Origin: Flavobacterium sp. 245
GTDB taxonomy: Bacteria > Bacteroidota > Bacteroidia > Flavobacteriales > Flavobacteriaceae
DNA length: 64,000 nucleotides
Direction: 5' to 3'
NCBI RefSeq assembly: GCF_004362055.1
Contig: NZ_SNXB01000002.1
Coordinates: 582,238 to 646,237, forward strand
The notes below the pieces were generated by a model that ran no database searches, was not told where the DNA came from, and was given only the letters and a program-made list of their open reading frames with translations. The position numbers were made by a program, and so were the translations under genes. Positions 53,073 to 61,863 of this stretch are shown piece after piece (the first letter of the stretch is position 1; the number at the start of each line of letters is the position of its first letter).

Positions 53073-53960
53073 ATGAAAACTATAGCTGTAATTGGTGCAG
53101 GAACAATGGGTAACGGAATTGCTCATACTTTTGCACAAAGTGGTTTTGTTGTAAAACTAATTGATGTTTCAGAAAAATCATTAGACAAAGGAATGGCAAC
53201 TATTGCTGCCAACTTAGACAGAATGTTGTCTAAAGGAACAATTACTCAGGAAGATGTAGCCAAAACAATTACCAATATTATTACCTATACTGATATTAAA
53301 GACGGAGTCGTTGGCGCTGATTTAGTTGTAGAAGCTGCAACAGAAAATGTAGAATTAAAGCTAAATATTTTTAAACAATTAAACGAAGCTTGTTCTCATA
53401 ATACTATTTTAGCAACCAATACATCTTCAATTTCAATTACGCAAATTGGATCTGTAGTTGCGCATCCAGAACGTGTTATTGGAATGCATTTTATGAATCC
53501 CGTGCCAATTATGAAATTGGTTGAAATCATTCGCGGATACAACACAAGTGATGAAGTAACCAAAATCATCATGGATTTATCTGTAAAACTTGGAAAAGTT
53601 CCTGTTGAAGTAAATGATTATCCTGGTTTTGTGGCAAACAGAATTTTAATGCCAATGCTAAACGAGGCTATCGAAACGTTATACAATAAAGTTGCAGGAG
53701 TTTATGAAATTGACACTGTGATGAAATTAGGAATGGGACACCCAATGGGACCACTTCAATTAGCTGATTTTATTGGTCTTGATGTTTGTCTTGCGATTTT
53801 AAATGTCATGTACGAAGGTTTCAAAAACCCAAAATACGCTCCTTGCCCATTATTAGTTAATATGGTGAGAGCAGGAAAACTAGGTGTAAAATCTGGTGAA
53901 GGTTTTTACGATTACAGCGAAAGTAAAAAAGCAGAGAAAATCTCGAAGCAATTTTTATAA
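53073..53960 (+). CDS. 3-hydroxybutyryl-CoA dehydrogenase
   Basis: 295 residues. NAD-binding AVIGAGTMGNGIAHTFAQSG, the catalytic-site NTSSISITQIG and GMHFMNPVPIMKLVEIIRG, and the C-terminal domain with DYPGFVANRILMPMLNEAI match the Hbd/PaaH family. It oxidises (S)-3-hydroxyacyl-CoA in fatty-acid or butyryl metabolism. The YggS-like gene begins 12 bp downstream. Confidence 0.93.
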   Translation: MKTIAVIGAGTMGNGIAHTFAQSGFVVKLIDVSEKSLDKGMATIAANLDRMLSKGTITQEDVAKTITNIITYTDIKDGVVGADLVVEAATENVELKLNIFKQLNEACSHNTILATNTSSISITQIGSVVAHPERVIGMHFMNPVPIMKLVEIIRGYNTSDEVTKIIMDLSVKLGKVPVEVNDYPGFVANRILMPMLNEAIETLYNKVAGVYEIDTVMKLGMGHPMGPLQLADFIGLDVCLAILNVMYEGFKNPKYAPCPLLVNMVRAGKLGVKSGEGFYDYSESKKAEKISKQFL

Positions 53961-53972
53961 AAAAGAAATACC

Positions 53973-54632
53973 ATGTCGATTCAATCGAACTTAAACACAA
54001 TTAAAGCAAGTTTACCAGAACACGTAACTCTTGTTGCTGTTTCTAAAACAAAACCTGTTTCAGACTTGTTACAAGCCTATGAAGCCGGTCAGCGCATTTT
54101 TGGAGAAAACAAAATCCAGGAAATGACAGAGAAATGGGAACAAATGCCAAAAGACATTCAATGGCATATGATTGGTCATGTTCAGTCAAATAAGGTTAAA
54201 TTTATGGCACCGTTTGTTAGTTTGATTCATGGTGTCGACAGTTTGAAATTATTGCAGGAAATCAACAAACAAGCTTTAAAAAACAATAAAACAATAGATT
54301 GTCTTCTTCAAATATATATTGCAGAAGAAGAAAGTAAATTTGGTTTGGACGAAAATGAATTAAACGAACTTTTAACTTCTATGGAGTTTAAAGAGTTGAA
54401 AAATATTCGTATCTTAGGTTTAATGGGAATGGCAACCTTCACAGAAGATCAAAACCAGATTAAAAAAGAATTTACACATTTAAAATCGATTTTTGATTCT
54501 ATTCAGACACTGCAAACTGAAAACTGCAAACTGAAAACTATTTCAATGGGAATGTCAGGAGATTATCAGCTCGCAATTGAATGTGGCAGCACAATGGTCC
54601 GAATTGGAAGCAGTATTTTTGGAGGAAGATAA
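53973..54632 (+). CDS. YggS-family PLP homeostasis protein
   Basis: 219 residues, a PLP-binding TIM barrel like the alanine racemase N-terminal domain. The PLP lysine is in LVAVSKTKPVSDLL; GENKIQEMTEK and HMIGHVQSNKVKFM follow, and GMSGDYQLAIECGSTMVRIGSSIFG closes the site. The family regulates vitamin B6 pools and has no known catalysis. It follows the dehydrogenase closely. Confidence 0.93.
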   Translation: MSIQSNLNTIKASLPEHVTLVAVSKTKPVSDLLQAYEAGQRIFGENKIQEMTEKWEQMPKDIQWHMIGHVQSNKVKFMAPFVSLIHGVDSLKLLQEINKQALKNNKTIDCLLQIYIAEEESKFGLDENELNELLTSMEFKELKNIRILGLMGMATFTEDQNQIKKEFTHLKSIFDSIQTLQTENCKLKTISMGMSGDYQLAIECGSTMVRIGSSIFGGR

Positions 54633-54671
54633 TTTTCAAAAATCGCAATCGTAAGATGTACCGATATGCAT

Positions 54672-54716
54672 CTTGACAGAAAACTGAATACTAAAAAACT
54701 GAACACTGATTACTGA
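54672..54716. repeat. ACTGAACACT-type short repeats
   Basis: Degenerate units ACTGAATACTA, ACTGAACACTG and TTACTGAA before the exonuclease gene, similar to those at 13085-13147. Confidence 0.5.
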
Positions 54717-54718
54717 AT

Positions 54719-56080
54719 TTGTACGCGATATTAGACATAGAAACCACTGGAGGACAATTTAATGAAGAAGGAATTACCGAAATCGCCATCTACAAATTTG
54801 ATGGACATGAAGTAATTGATCAATTCATCAGCCTTGTCAATCCCGAAATTCCGATTCAGCCTTTCGTTGTAAAGCTAACCGGAATAAACAATGCTATGTT
54901 ACAATCGGCACCAAAGTTTTTTGAAGTTGCCAAACGTATCATCGAAATAACTTCAGATTGCGTTATTGTGGCTCACAATGCTTCTTTTGACTATAGAATT
55001 CTTCGTACTGAATTCAGACGCTTAGGTTATGATTTCGAAGCCAGAACACTTTGCACAGTCGAATTGGCTAAAAAACTAATTCCGGAACAGCCTTCTTACA
55101 GTCTAGGGAAACTAGTTCGTGCACTTGGAATTCCAATGGCCGACAGACATCGCGCGAGCGGTGACGCAATGGCAACGACAAAGCTTTTTAAAATGCTGTT
55201 AGAAAAAGACGTCGAGAAAACAATTGTAAAAGATTTTATAAAACTCGAAGTCGAAAAAGGAATTGCGCCAAAATTTCTAGATCTAATTAGTCAAATGCCT
55301 ACAAAAACCGGCGTTTATTATATCTATAACGAAGGTGGAACTATAATATACATTGGCAAAAGCCAAAACATCAAAAAAAGAATCAATCAGCATTTTACCG
55401 GTATTACCACTAAAAGCAAAAGAATTCAAGCTGAAGTTTTCACCATAACGTATGACGAAACTGGCAGCGAATTAATTGCACTTTTAAAAGAAAGTCAGGA
55501 AGTAAAAGTCAATCGCCCGAGATACAATCGCTCGCAAAAAAAATCCTTCTTTCCTTTTGCATTGTATGCCGAAAAAGATTCAAATGGCTATATTAATCTA
55601 AAATTAGAAAAAGCAGACGGACGCAAAAAAGAAATTACTTCTTTCGCTTCATTGCAGGAAGGAAAAAATGCGCTTTTCAAATTTACTGCAAAATATCATT
55701 TGTGTCAAAAACTGACTGGATTGTATCAAACTAAAAAAGAGTGTTTTCAATACAAAATAAAAGAGTGCGACGGCGCATGTATTGGCGAAGTTATGCCTGA
55801 AGTTTACAATTTAAGAGTACAACAATTCATTTCTGAAAACAGTTTTGAAAACAAAAGCATGATTTTGATTGACAGAGGCCGAACTATAAATGAACGAAGC
55901 GCTATTTTAATTGAAGACGGAAATTATAAAGGTTATGCATATTACGATCTTAATTATCAGATTACCAACATCGAAATCTTAAAAAATATCCTAATCCCAA
56001 TGCAACATAATCGCGATGTAAAAAACATCATTCAAAACTACATCCGCAAAAGTAAATCGCTAAAAATTCTTCATTTTTAA
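54719..56080 (+). CDS. DnaQ-like exonuclease fused to a GIY-YIG (UvrC/Cho-like) endonuclease
   Basis: 453 residues. Residues 1-165 form a DEDDh 3'-5' exonuclease domain: AILDIETTGG (Asp, Glu), VAHNASFDYRIL (Asp) and HRASGDAMATT (His and Asp). Residues about 195-280 form a GIY-YIG domain (GVYYIYNEGGTIIYIGKSQNIKKRINQHF) and the rest resembles the UvrC C-terminal part, with a CXXC-free GACIG patch. The start is TTG 54719. The combination suggests a DNA-repair nuclease, probably excision of bulky lesions. Confidence 0.88.
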   Translation: MYAILDIETTGGQFNEEGITEIAIYKFDGHEVIDQFISLVNPEIPIQPFVVKLTGINNAMLQSAPKFFEVAKRIIEITSDCVIVAHNASFDYRILRTEFRRLGYDFEARTLCTVELAKKLIPEQPSYSLGKLVRALGIPMADRHRASGDAMATTKLFKMLLEKDVEKTIVKDFIKLEVEKGIAPKFLDLISQMPTKTGVYYIYNEGGTIIYIGKSQNIKKRINQHFTGITTKSKRIQAEVFTITYDETGSELIALLKESQEVKVNRPRYNRSQKKSFFPFALYAEKDSNGYINLKLEKADGRKKEITSFASLQEGKNALFKFTAKYHLCQKLTGLYQTKKECFQYKIKECDGACIGEVMPEVYNLRVQQFISENSFENKSMILIDRGRTINERSAILIEDGNYKGYAYYDLNYQITNIEILKNILIPMQHNRDVKNIIQNYIRKSKSLKILHF

Positions 56081-56110
56081 CACATCAAAACTTTCATTAT
56101 CTTTATTGAT

Positions 56111-56950
56111 ATGAAAAAGCAAAAATCGCAATACGAAATATTCAGGGAAAAAATCAAAATTATCTTATATGGAACCAACACCATATTAGGCAGAATGTTT
56201 GATTTAGTATTACTAGGCCTGATTTTATTGAGCGTTTTGTTAATAATGCTCGATACCGTAGAAGGAATTAGCTCTAAATACCACGATCAATTAATTATCT
56301 GCGAATGGATCATCACGATCTTTTTTACAATTGAATATGTTCTTCGAATAATAGCTATTCAGAAACCTGTTAAATACATTCTCAGTTTTTACGGAATCAT
56401 AGATTTGCTGGCCGTTATGCCAATGTATTTATCCATTTTTTTTCCTGCAGCAAGTATTTTATCAATCGTAAGAGCTTTGCGTTTTCTACGATTATTTAAA
56501 ATTTTACATATTCCGCAAATTTCGCATCAATCATTACAGCTCAAAGAAGCCATTCAAGCCAGTAAAGAAAAAATCCTCGTTTTTATTTATTTTGTGCTCA
56601 TCAGTACTGTAATAATTGGTACTATAATGTACGTAGTCGAAGGCAAAGAATCAGGATTTACAAGCATCCCAATGGGAATTTACTGGACAATTGTTACCTT
56701 GACAACAGTTGGTTATGGCGATATTTCGCCTCAATCACCTTTAGGACAATTTATAGCAGCGTTAGTTATGATTTTAGGTTACGGAATTATTGCCGTTCCC
56801 ACCGGAATTGTAACAGCAGAATTCGCTAAAAGCAGTCTGAGAAACAGTACTGTAGGCACTAGAAAAACCTGTAGAAAATGCCAGTCACAAGTCCATTTTG
56901 ATAATGCAAAATACTGTTATGAATGCGGAACTGAATTACCTAATCATTAA
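56111..56950 (+). CDS. Voltage-gated-type K+ channel with C-terminal zinc ribbon
   Basis: 279 residues. Six membrane helices of the VGIC type: S1 about 33-55, S2 66-86, S3 96-113, an S4-like segment with SIVRALRFLRLFKIL (regular Arg/Lys), S5 about 150-175, S6 205-235. The selectivity filter is TLTTVGYGDISP. After S6 comes a basic linker and a short zinc ribbon, CRKCQSQVHFDNAKYCYECG (two CxxC pairs). Such zinc-ribbon ends on bacterial channels are unusual; here it may sense metal or drive assembly. Confidence 0.9.
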   Translation: MKKQKSQYEIFREKIKIILYGTNTILGRMFDLVLLGLILLSVLLIMLDTVEGISSKYHDQLIICEWIITIFFTIEYVLRIIAIQKPVKYILSFYGIIDLLAVMPMYLSIFFPAASILSIVRALRFLRLFKILHIPQISHQSLQLKEAIQASKEKILVFIYFVLISTVIIGTIMYVVEGKESGFTSIPMGIYWTIVTLTTVGYGDISPQSPLGQFIAALVMILGYGIIAVPTGIVTAEFAKSSLRNSTVGTRKTCRKCQSQVHFDNAKYCYECGTELPNH

Positions 56951-57010
56951 ATTTAGAAGCGAATCCAGCTGTACATTGCAACTCCTCCTTATCTTTGTTG
57001 TTTTTTTAAG

Positions 57011-57096
57011 GCATAAAAGGAGCTTCCGCTGGTCGCTCTTTTATACCAAAAAAAACGAACAAACATAAGTCCGGGGTTTCCATTTCCATCTGGGCT
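57011..57096 (-). repeat. AGCCC-GAT hairpin element, copy C (inverted)
   Basis: On the minus strand it starts AGCCCAGATGGAAATGGAAA and ends with the CAGCGGAAGCTCC motif, as copies A and B do. It fills most of the gap just before miaA, in the opposite sense to that gene. Confidence 0.55.
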
Positions 57097-57103
57097 AAAA
57101 AAT

Positions 57104-58027
57104 ATGAAGTACCTAATCACCATTGTCGGACCAACAGCTATAGGCAAAACAGCCTTGAGCATTGCTTTGGCACAACATTTTAAATGCGAAATCGTTTCTT
57201 GCGACAGCCGTCAGTTTTTTAAAGAAATGACCATTGGAACTGCGGTTCCTAATCAAGAAGAATTAAGTGCCGCCAAACATCATTTCATTCAAAATAAATC
57301 TATTTTTGAAAATTATACGGTTGGCGATTACGAAAAAGAAGCCCTAGCCAAAATTGAAGAACTTTTTCAAACCAATGATTTTGTCATTCTAATTGGCGGT
57401 TCAGGTTTATATGTTGATGCTGTTTTAAAGGGCTTCGACGAATTTCCAGAAATCGATCCAGAGGTTCGTCTAAAAGTAAATTCCAACTACGAAAAACTCG
57501 GAATTGAATATCTTCAGGAACAATTACAAAATTTGGACCCAGAATATTATCAAAAAATAACTTTAGAGAATCCTCAAACTTTGCAAAACCCGCAACGAAT
57601 GATGCGTTTTGTAGAAGTTTGTATTGGAGCTCAAAAACCTTATTCTTCATTTCTAAATCAAAAGAAAAACAATAGAGACTTTACTCCTATTTTAATTGGT
57701 TTAGATGCCGATAGAGAAATCATTTACAACCGAATCAACCAGCGTGTTGATATTATGATGAAAGAAGGTTTACTCGAAGAAGCAAAAACTTTGTATCCTA
57801 ATAAAGTATTGAATGCACTTCAGACAGTTGGCTACAGAGAATTATTTAGTTATTTTGACGGAGAATTCACTTTGCCATTTGCAATTGAAGAAATCAAGAA
57901 AAACACTCGAAGATTCTCCAAAAGACAATTAACGTGGTTCAAACGAAATGAAAATACAAAATGGTTTGATTACGCATCAGATCGACAGAATATATTTGAT
58001 TACATAAATTTAAAATTAAAAATATAA
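57104..58027 (+). CDS. miaA: tRNA dimethylallyltransferase
   Basis: Transfers the dimethylallyl group to A37 of UNN-reading tRNAs. 307 residues. P-loop GPTAIGKTALSIALA; SCDSRQFFKEMTIGTA with the catalytic Asp; VLIGGSGLYVDAVLKG; and GLLEEAKTLYPNKVLNALQTVGYRELF in the insertion domain. miaE in the same window completes part of the modification. It probably shares little with its neighbours. Confidence 0.97.
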   Translation: MKYLITIVGPTAIGKTALSIALAQHFKCEIVSCDSRQFFKEMTIGTAVPNQEELSAAKHHFIQNKSIFENYTVGDYEKEALAKIEELFQTNDFVILIGGSGLYVDAVLKGFDEFPEIDPEVRLKVNSNYEKLGIEYLQEQLQNLDPEYYQKITLENPQTLQNPQRMMRFVEVCIGAQKPYSSFLNQKKNNRDFTPILIGLDADREIIYNRINQRVDIMMKEGLLEEAKTLYPNKVLNALQTVGYRELFSYFDGEFTLPFAIEEIKKNTRRFSKRQLTWFKRNENTKWFDYASDRQNIFDYINLKLKI

Positions 58028-58078
58028 TTTTCTTACATAATTATACATATATTTAGATTTGTTTCAAATTGCTATTAA

Positions 58079-58741
58079 ATGAAAAAAATCCTACTTCTAT
58101 TTTTTACTCTTTTATTATGCTATTCTTGCGAAATTCAATATGATGGCGAAACCAGAATCGTAGTTCAGGGCCAGCTAATTGATAAAAACAATAATCCGGT
58201 TTCAAACAAAAAAATTGAAATTACAACCAGTACTGGTGGAACTTTCGGAACAAGTGATTTAATCAGCTATACCAACTCAGATGCAGATGGAAGATTTACC
58301 TTGATCTTTCCAGCTCCCAAAAATGATAGCATTTCTATAATTACTTCCATTAATGAATTTCAAAACAATGAACTTCAATCAAAAGCAATAAATGCTTTAA
58401 AGAAAAATTTCAGAAATTACAAATTAGATTTAAATCAAATTGTTTTGTATGAAACAAAAGACATTACACAATTAGACTTTATTCTGAATAAAACCACAAA
58501 TAATAAGGAAATTAGAGACATTCAAATTGAAGGTCTGCAATCTGATTCCTATATTGATTTGAACGCTAAAAAAAATATAAGCCACGTGATTAATACTCAC
58601 TTTGATGTCATAAAAAATCAAAATATAAATTTAAGTTATACAATAGTCGATTATTCAGATCCGACAAAACCCGTCAGTACAAATTATAAAGCCGTTATTG
58701 CGGTTAATTCCGAAAAAGCAATACATACTATAACTTATTAA
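58079..58741 (+). CDS. Lipoprotein with carboxypeptidase-like regulatory domain
   Basis: 220 residues. The lipobox LCYSC places the lipid Cys near residue 16. Residues about 25-75 form a Peptidase_M14-like/CarboxypepD_reg fold (VVQGQLIDKNNNPVSNKKIEITTST, then TNSDADGRFTLIF). The rest is a beta-rich region of unknown type. A barrel protein gene starts 2 nt downstream, so they form an operon and may be functional partners at the outer membrane. Confidence 0.75.
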   Translation: MKKILLLFFTLLLCYSCEIQYDGETRIVVQGQLIDKNNNPVSNKKIEITTSTGGTFGTSDLISYTNSDADGRFTLIFPAPKNDSISIITSINEFQNNELQSKAINALKKNFRNYKLDLNQIVLYETKDITQLDFILNKTTNNKEIRDIQIEGLQSDSYIDLNAKKNISHVINTHFDVIKNQNINLSYTIVDYSDPTKPVSTNYKAVIAVNSEKAIHTITY

Positions 58742-58743
58742 TT

Positions 58744-59337
58744 ATGAAGCTTAAAGTTTTATTCTTTCTGTTTTTTTTACAATTTTCATACAGTCAAGAA
58801 ACTGAAAATAAAAAACCTGTTAAATTCAACCACGACATTCGAATAAATGCAATAATTCCCTCAAATTTTGGAGACAATTTTTTAGCAAAAGCTAATAATG
58901 CAAAATTAGGAGTTGGAACTAATTTCAGTTTTTTGCGAATTTATGATTTCAAACTTGGAGCTGGCTACGATTTTATTCCTTATTCAACTACTGATATTAC
59001 CTTTGCAGGAAATATCAAAAGATCTGAATTTCATACTGTTTATGCAGACATCGCTTACGAAATAAAAATAACCGAAAAACTGAATATTGAACCTTATATT
59101 GGTTTTGGAGGTGCAAAACTTAAATTCGAATCAGATGGAAGAAGTTTCGGAAATCAAAAAGGAAATAATTTCAGAATTGGTTTTAATACTGATTATAAAC
59201 TAGCCAAGAGATTATCGGCATTTGTTGCTATTTGTTATCTAGAATCAAAACTAGATATCAATACTTCTCCAGAATTTGTTTCATTTTATGACAATGCTAA
59301 GATGTTTCAGTTCATTATTGGTTTAAAAATTCATTAA
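58744..59337 (+). CDS. Outer-membrane beta-barrel protein
   Basis: 197 residues. The signal peptide ends FLQFSYSQE. Alternating strands (NAKLGVGTNFSFLRIYDFKLGAGYDF, LNIEPYIGFGGAKL and FQFIIGLKIH) predict an eight-stranded barrel with a clean C-terminus. It is 2 nt after the lipoprotein gene and 8 nt before a small membrane-protein gene, so a three-gene cassette is likely. Function unknown. Confidence 0.78.
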   Translation: MKLKVLFFLFFLQFSYSQETENKKPVKFNHDIRINAIIPSNFGDNFLAKANNAKLGVGTNFSFLRIYDFKLGAGYDFIPYSTTDITFAGNIKRSEFHTVYADIAYEIKITEKLNIEPYIGFGGAKLKFESDGRSFGNQKGNNFRIGFNTDYKLAKRLSAFVAICYLESKLDINTSPEFVSFYDNAKMFQFIIGLKIH

Positions 59338-59345
59338 TTTTGTGA

Positions 59346-59606
59346 TTGAATGATCAAAAAATTTTAGAGGTACATTTAAACTATATAAAATTGAATTTTT
59401 TAAAACTAATAGGAAATATTTTCTTTCTTTTTTGCACAGTTATTTTAACTATAGCATTTTCTATTGCACTAAACGAAAAAATTGAAAGTCCTAATTTTAA
59501 AAATTTAAGCACAACCGAATTTATAATTTTTGGAATAATTTTGTGTAGTTTTATTTTCATTAGTTTTAAAATAGTAGCATCATATTTAAAAAAATCTAAT
59601 TCCTAA
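59346..59606 (+). CDS. Small two-helix membrane protein
   Basis: 86 residues with two membrane helices (about 17-40 and 56-78) and short Lys-rich ends. The start is TTG 59346; an ATG at 59350 is in another frame. It is the last gene of the lipoprotein-barrel cassette. No family recognised; a role in that cassette is a guess from spacing. Confidence 0.5.
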   Translation: MNDQKILEVHLNYIKLNFLKLIGNIFFLFCTVILTIAFSIALNEKIESPNFKNLSTTEFIIFGIILCSFIFISFKIVASYLKKSNS

Positions 59607-59672
59607 AATCTATTTCTTTGATCTTTCTTTTTCTGAAAGAAAAATCTAAAATCAACAATCTAAAATTAAAAA

Positions 59673-60419
59673 ATGCCAATATCTCCAAATTTCACATCAG
59701 TTCTAAGTAAAGACTGGGAAATCAATTTCACACAATGCACACCAACAGGTTTCTTAAAATATACCGATTTGTGTAATATTTTACAATTAACCGCGGCGGC
59801 ACATTCTGAAATTGGAGGAATTAGTTTTTATGATATGCAGGAATTTCACCAAGCTTGGGTTTTAAGCCGAATGCGTGTTGAAGTTCATGCTTTACCAAAA
59901 TGGCAAGATGTTGTGACCGTAAAAACATGGATAAATAGTCTCGAAAATTCACGTTCCGTTCGTGCGTTGGAAATGTATGTGAACGGAAAAAAAATCGTTG
60001 GATGCGAAACGTATTGGGCAGTTTTCAATACCCAAGCACGCCGTCCGGAAGCTTTGGCTTTACCTTACGAACATTTTGAGTTATTCCCTGAAAATAGAGC
60101 GACAGAAGAAGGTTTTTCTAAAATAAACATCAACCACGAAAAAGAAGCTGTCTTTGAAAAAACAGTTTATTTATCTGATTTAGACATTGTAAATCACGTA
60201 AATAACGTAAAATATCTAGAATGGTGCCTTGATCATGTTGACCCTAAAAGAATCATGAAACAAGAAGTTAAAAGCTTCGAAATGAATTTCATGAAAGAAC
60301 TTTCATTAAAAGATAAAGTTATTATTCACGAAAGTGAAGACGACGATCATACAACAGCAACATTTAGCATTACAAAAGGCGAAAAGACTTGTTTTGCTTT
60401 GGAATTGCATTGGAAGTAA
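59673..60419 (+). CDS. Acyl-ACP thioesterase
   Basis: 248 residues, the double hot-dog fold of the FatA/bacterial acyl-ACP thioesterase family. N-terminal hot-dog with YTDLCNILQLTAAAHSE; the second contains LDIVNHVNNVKYLEWC, with Asn and His of the catalytic network. It hydrolyses acyl-ACP to free fatty acid or supplies a chain for lipids. Alternative names such as 4-hydroxybenzoyl-CoA thioesterase fit less well because of the double domain. Confidence 0.9.
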   Translation: MPISPNFTSVLSKDWEINFTQCTPTGFLKYTDLCNILQLTAAAHSEIGGISFYDMQEFHQAWVLSRMRVEVHALPKWQDVVTVKTWINSLENSRSVRALEMYVNGKKIVGCETYWAVFNTQARRPEALALPYEHFELFPENRATEEGFSKININHEKEAVFEKTVYLSDLDIVNHVNNVKYLEWCLDHVDPKRIMKQEVKSFEMNFMKELSLKDKVIIHESEDDDHTTATFSITKGEKTCFALELHWK

Positions 60420-60460
60420 AAAGATCAAAAGGCATTTTAAACCCAGCCTTTCCTCAATAT

Positions 60461-60560
60461 TGTCATTTCTACGAAGGAGAAATCTTCGCGAGTAACTCCG
60501 CAACGAATGTCCAATCTTTGCAGAGCTTCTTGTGAAGATTTCTCCTTCGTAGAAATGACA
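60461..60560. repeat. 100-bp dispersed element with perfect 27-bp inverted ends
   Basis: TGTCATTTCTACGAAGGAGA starts the left arm (60461-60487); the right arm 60534-60560 is its exact complement. The interior has a CCAATCTTTGCAGAGCTTC motif shared with the copy at 63781. No ORF. A non-autonomous element or REP-like unit. Confidence 0.85.
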
Positions 60561-60590
60561 AACTTGGTGAGTATCTACACTTAATAAAAT

Positions 60591-60619
60591 AAAAAACGAT
60601 GCAAATTGCATCGTTTTTT
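60591..60619. terminator. Bidirectional terminator between thioesterase and the TPR gene
   Basis: 14-bp perfect stem AAAAAACGATGCAA with its complement and a single-base loop, flanked by A and T runs. Serves both convergent units. Confidence 0.85.
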
Positions 60620-60632
60620 ATTTTCATCAAAA

Positions 60633-61172
60633 TCATTTTGATTTCTTTTTAGAATCTTTTTTAGATTTCTTGACTTTCTTTTTCTTCTTTTTAAGCAAAT
60701 CAATCTTGCCTTCAATTCTTTTCTCTACATCAGAAATATCAGATTCGTAATTGAATTGCAACGAATGAAGTTTAGCATTTTTAATTTCTTTTAATGCCTT
60801 TTTAAACTCTTTTTGCGCTTCTAAAAGAATTGCTTTCTTGATATAAATCTCAGATTTATTGATTCCTTTCACAGTCAAAGCAAAATCAATTAACTTTTGT
60901 GCTTCGTCGTAATCTTCATTTAAAATCAATGTTTTTAAATAATACGGATACACTTCAAGAGCATGAATATTAATTGCTAAAGCTTGCTGAAAATAAGATT
61001 TCGCATCTTCATAATTCAATAACTGATCTGCTTGAATTCTTCCGTACAAACACAAAACCATTGTGTTTTTATCATCATAAGAAAAAGCATAATCTAAAGA
61101 TTCGATAGTTCCTTCAAGCCAAAACGGATAATTATCCAAAGCCTGAAAAAGGTATTTATCAATTGTTTTCAT
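60633..61172 (-). CDS. TPR protein at the end of the rtcB-prfH operon
   Basis: 179 residues. About three tetratricopeptide-like helix pairs occupy 15-145 (for example [23 protein letters not shown] and [22 protein letters not shown]). The last 20 residues are a lysine-rich tail ([19 protein letters not shown]). The start overlaps the prfH stop by 14 nt, so it is translationally coupled to that gene. The basic tail could bind RNA or ribosomes. I do not recognise it as a known partner of RtcB/PrfH. Confidence 0.7.
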   Translation of the reverse strand: MKTIDKYLFQALDNYPFWLEGTIESLDYAFSYDDKNTMVLCLYGRIQADQLLNYEDAKSYFQQALAINIHALEVYPYYLKTLILNEDYDEAQKLIDFALTVKGINKSEIYIKKAILLEAQKEFKKALKEIKNAKLHSLQFNYESDISDVEKRIEGKIDLLKKKKKKVKKSKKDSKKKSK

Positions 61173-61848
61173 TTCGTAAATCGTTTTTTAATTTCTGACG
61201 AGTTCCTTTGTAACTTTTCTCAACGTTATTCTTTTTAAAATCACTTCCGGTAAAAACCCTGATCGGATTACCGCGTTGAATATTCAACTGATTTTCCCAT
61301 TGTTTTCCGACGTGATTTTTAAGCTGAATCCGTTTTTCGTCTTCTAATTTTTTTAATAATCTTTCTGTTGCCAGCTTTTTGTTTTGGTGCTGTGAACGAC
61401 TATCCATTGCTACAACTGCAATTCCTGTTGGAATATGCGTTGCACGAATTGCCGAACTCACTTTATTCACGTGTTGACCACCTGCACCCGAACTTCGCAT
61501 TGCCTGATATTGAATTTCATTTTCTGAAACTAATGCCTTTTTCTCTGGTTCAATTTCAAAAACTCCAATGAACCAGTTTTTGCGCTTATGCATTTTCCTA
61601 AACTGACTTTGGCCAATCCATTGAATGGTTCCAATCCAGGATCTTACAAACTGATCAGCATTTTTTCCTTTTATAGAAATAGATGCCGTTTCAATTGTCC
61701 CATTTTCTTGACCAGTTTCACGCTGAAGTAATACAACTTCTAAGTTTTGATCCTGTGCTTCTTCCAAAACTTTTTTAAGCACTTGGGCCACAACCCAAGT
61801 GCATTCTGCAGGTCCGCGACCCGCTGTTATCTGAATTATACTTTCCAT
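61159..61848 (-). CDS. prfH: Peptide chain release factor homologue PrfH
   Basis: 229 residues. The RF catalytic motif is in [28 protein letters not shown] (GGQ), and the domain that recognises stop codons in RF1/RF2 is replaced by a different N-terminus. PrfH is known as the partner of a class of RtcB ligases and acts on ribosomes with a damaged decoding centre. It follows rtcB by 15 nt and overlaps the TPR gene. Confidence 0.93.
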   Translation of the reverse strand: MESIIQITAGRGPAECTWVVAQVLKKVLEEAQDQNLEVVLLQRETGQENGTIETASISIKGKNADQFVRSWIGTIQWIGQSQFRKMHKRKNWFIGVFEIEPEKKALVSENEIQYQAMRSSGAGGQHVNKVSSAIRATHIPTGIAVVAMDSRSQHQNKKLATERLLKKLEDEKRIQLKNHVGKQWENQLNIQRGNPIRVFTGSDFKKNNVEKSYKGTRQKLKNDLRNENN

Positions 61849-61863
61849 TTTTTGAATCTCTTT

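Noticed and set aside
60306..60611. Minus-strand ORF of 101 codons across the 100-bp element
   Set aside because: Spans the inverted repeat and the terminator and overlaps the thioesterase gene; not a gene.
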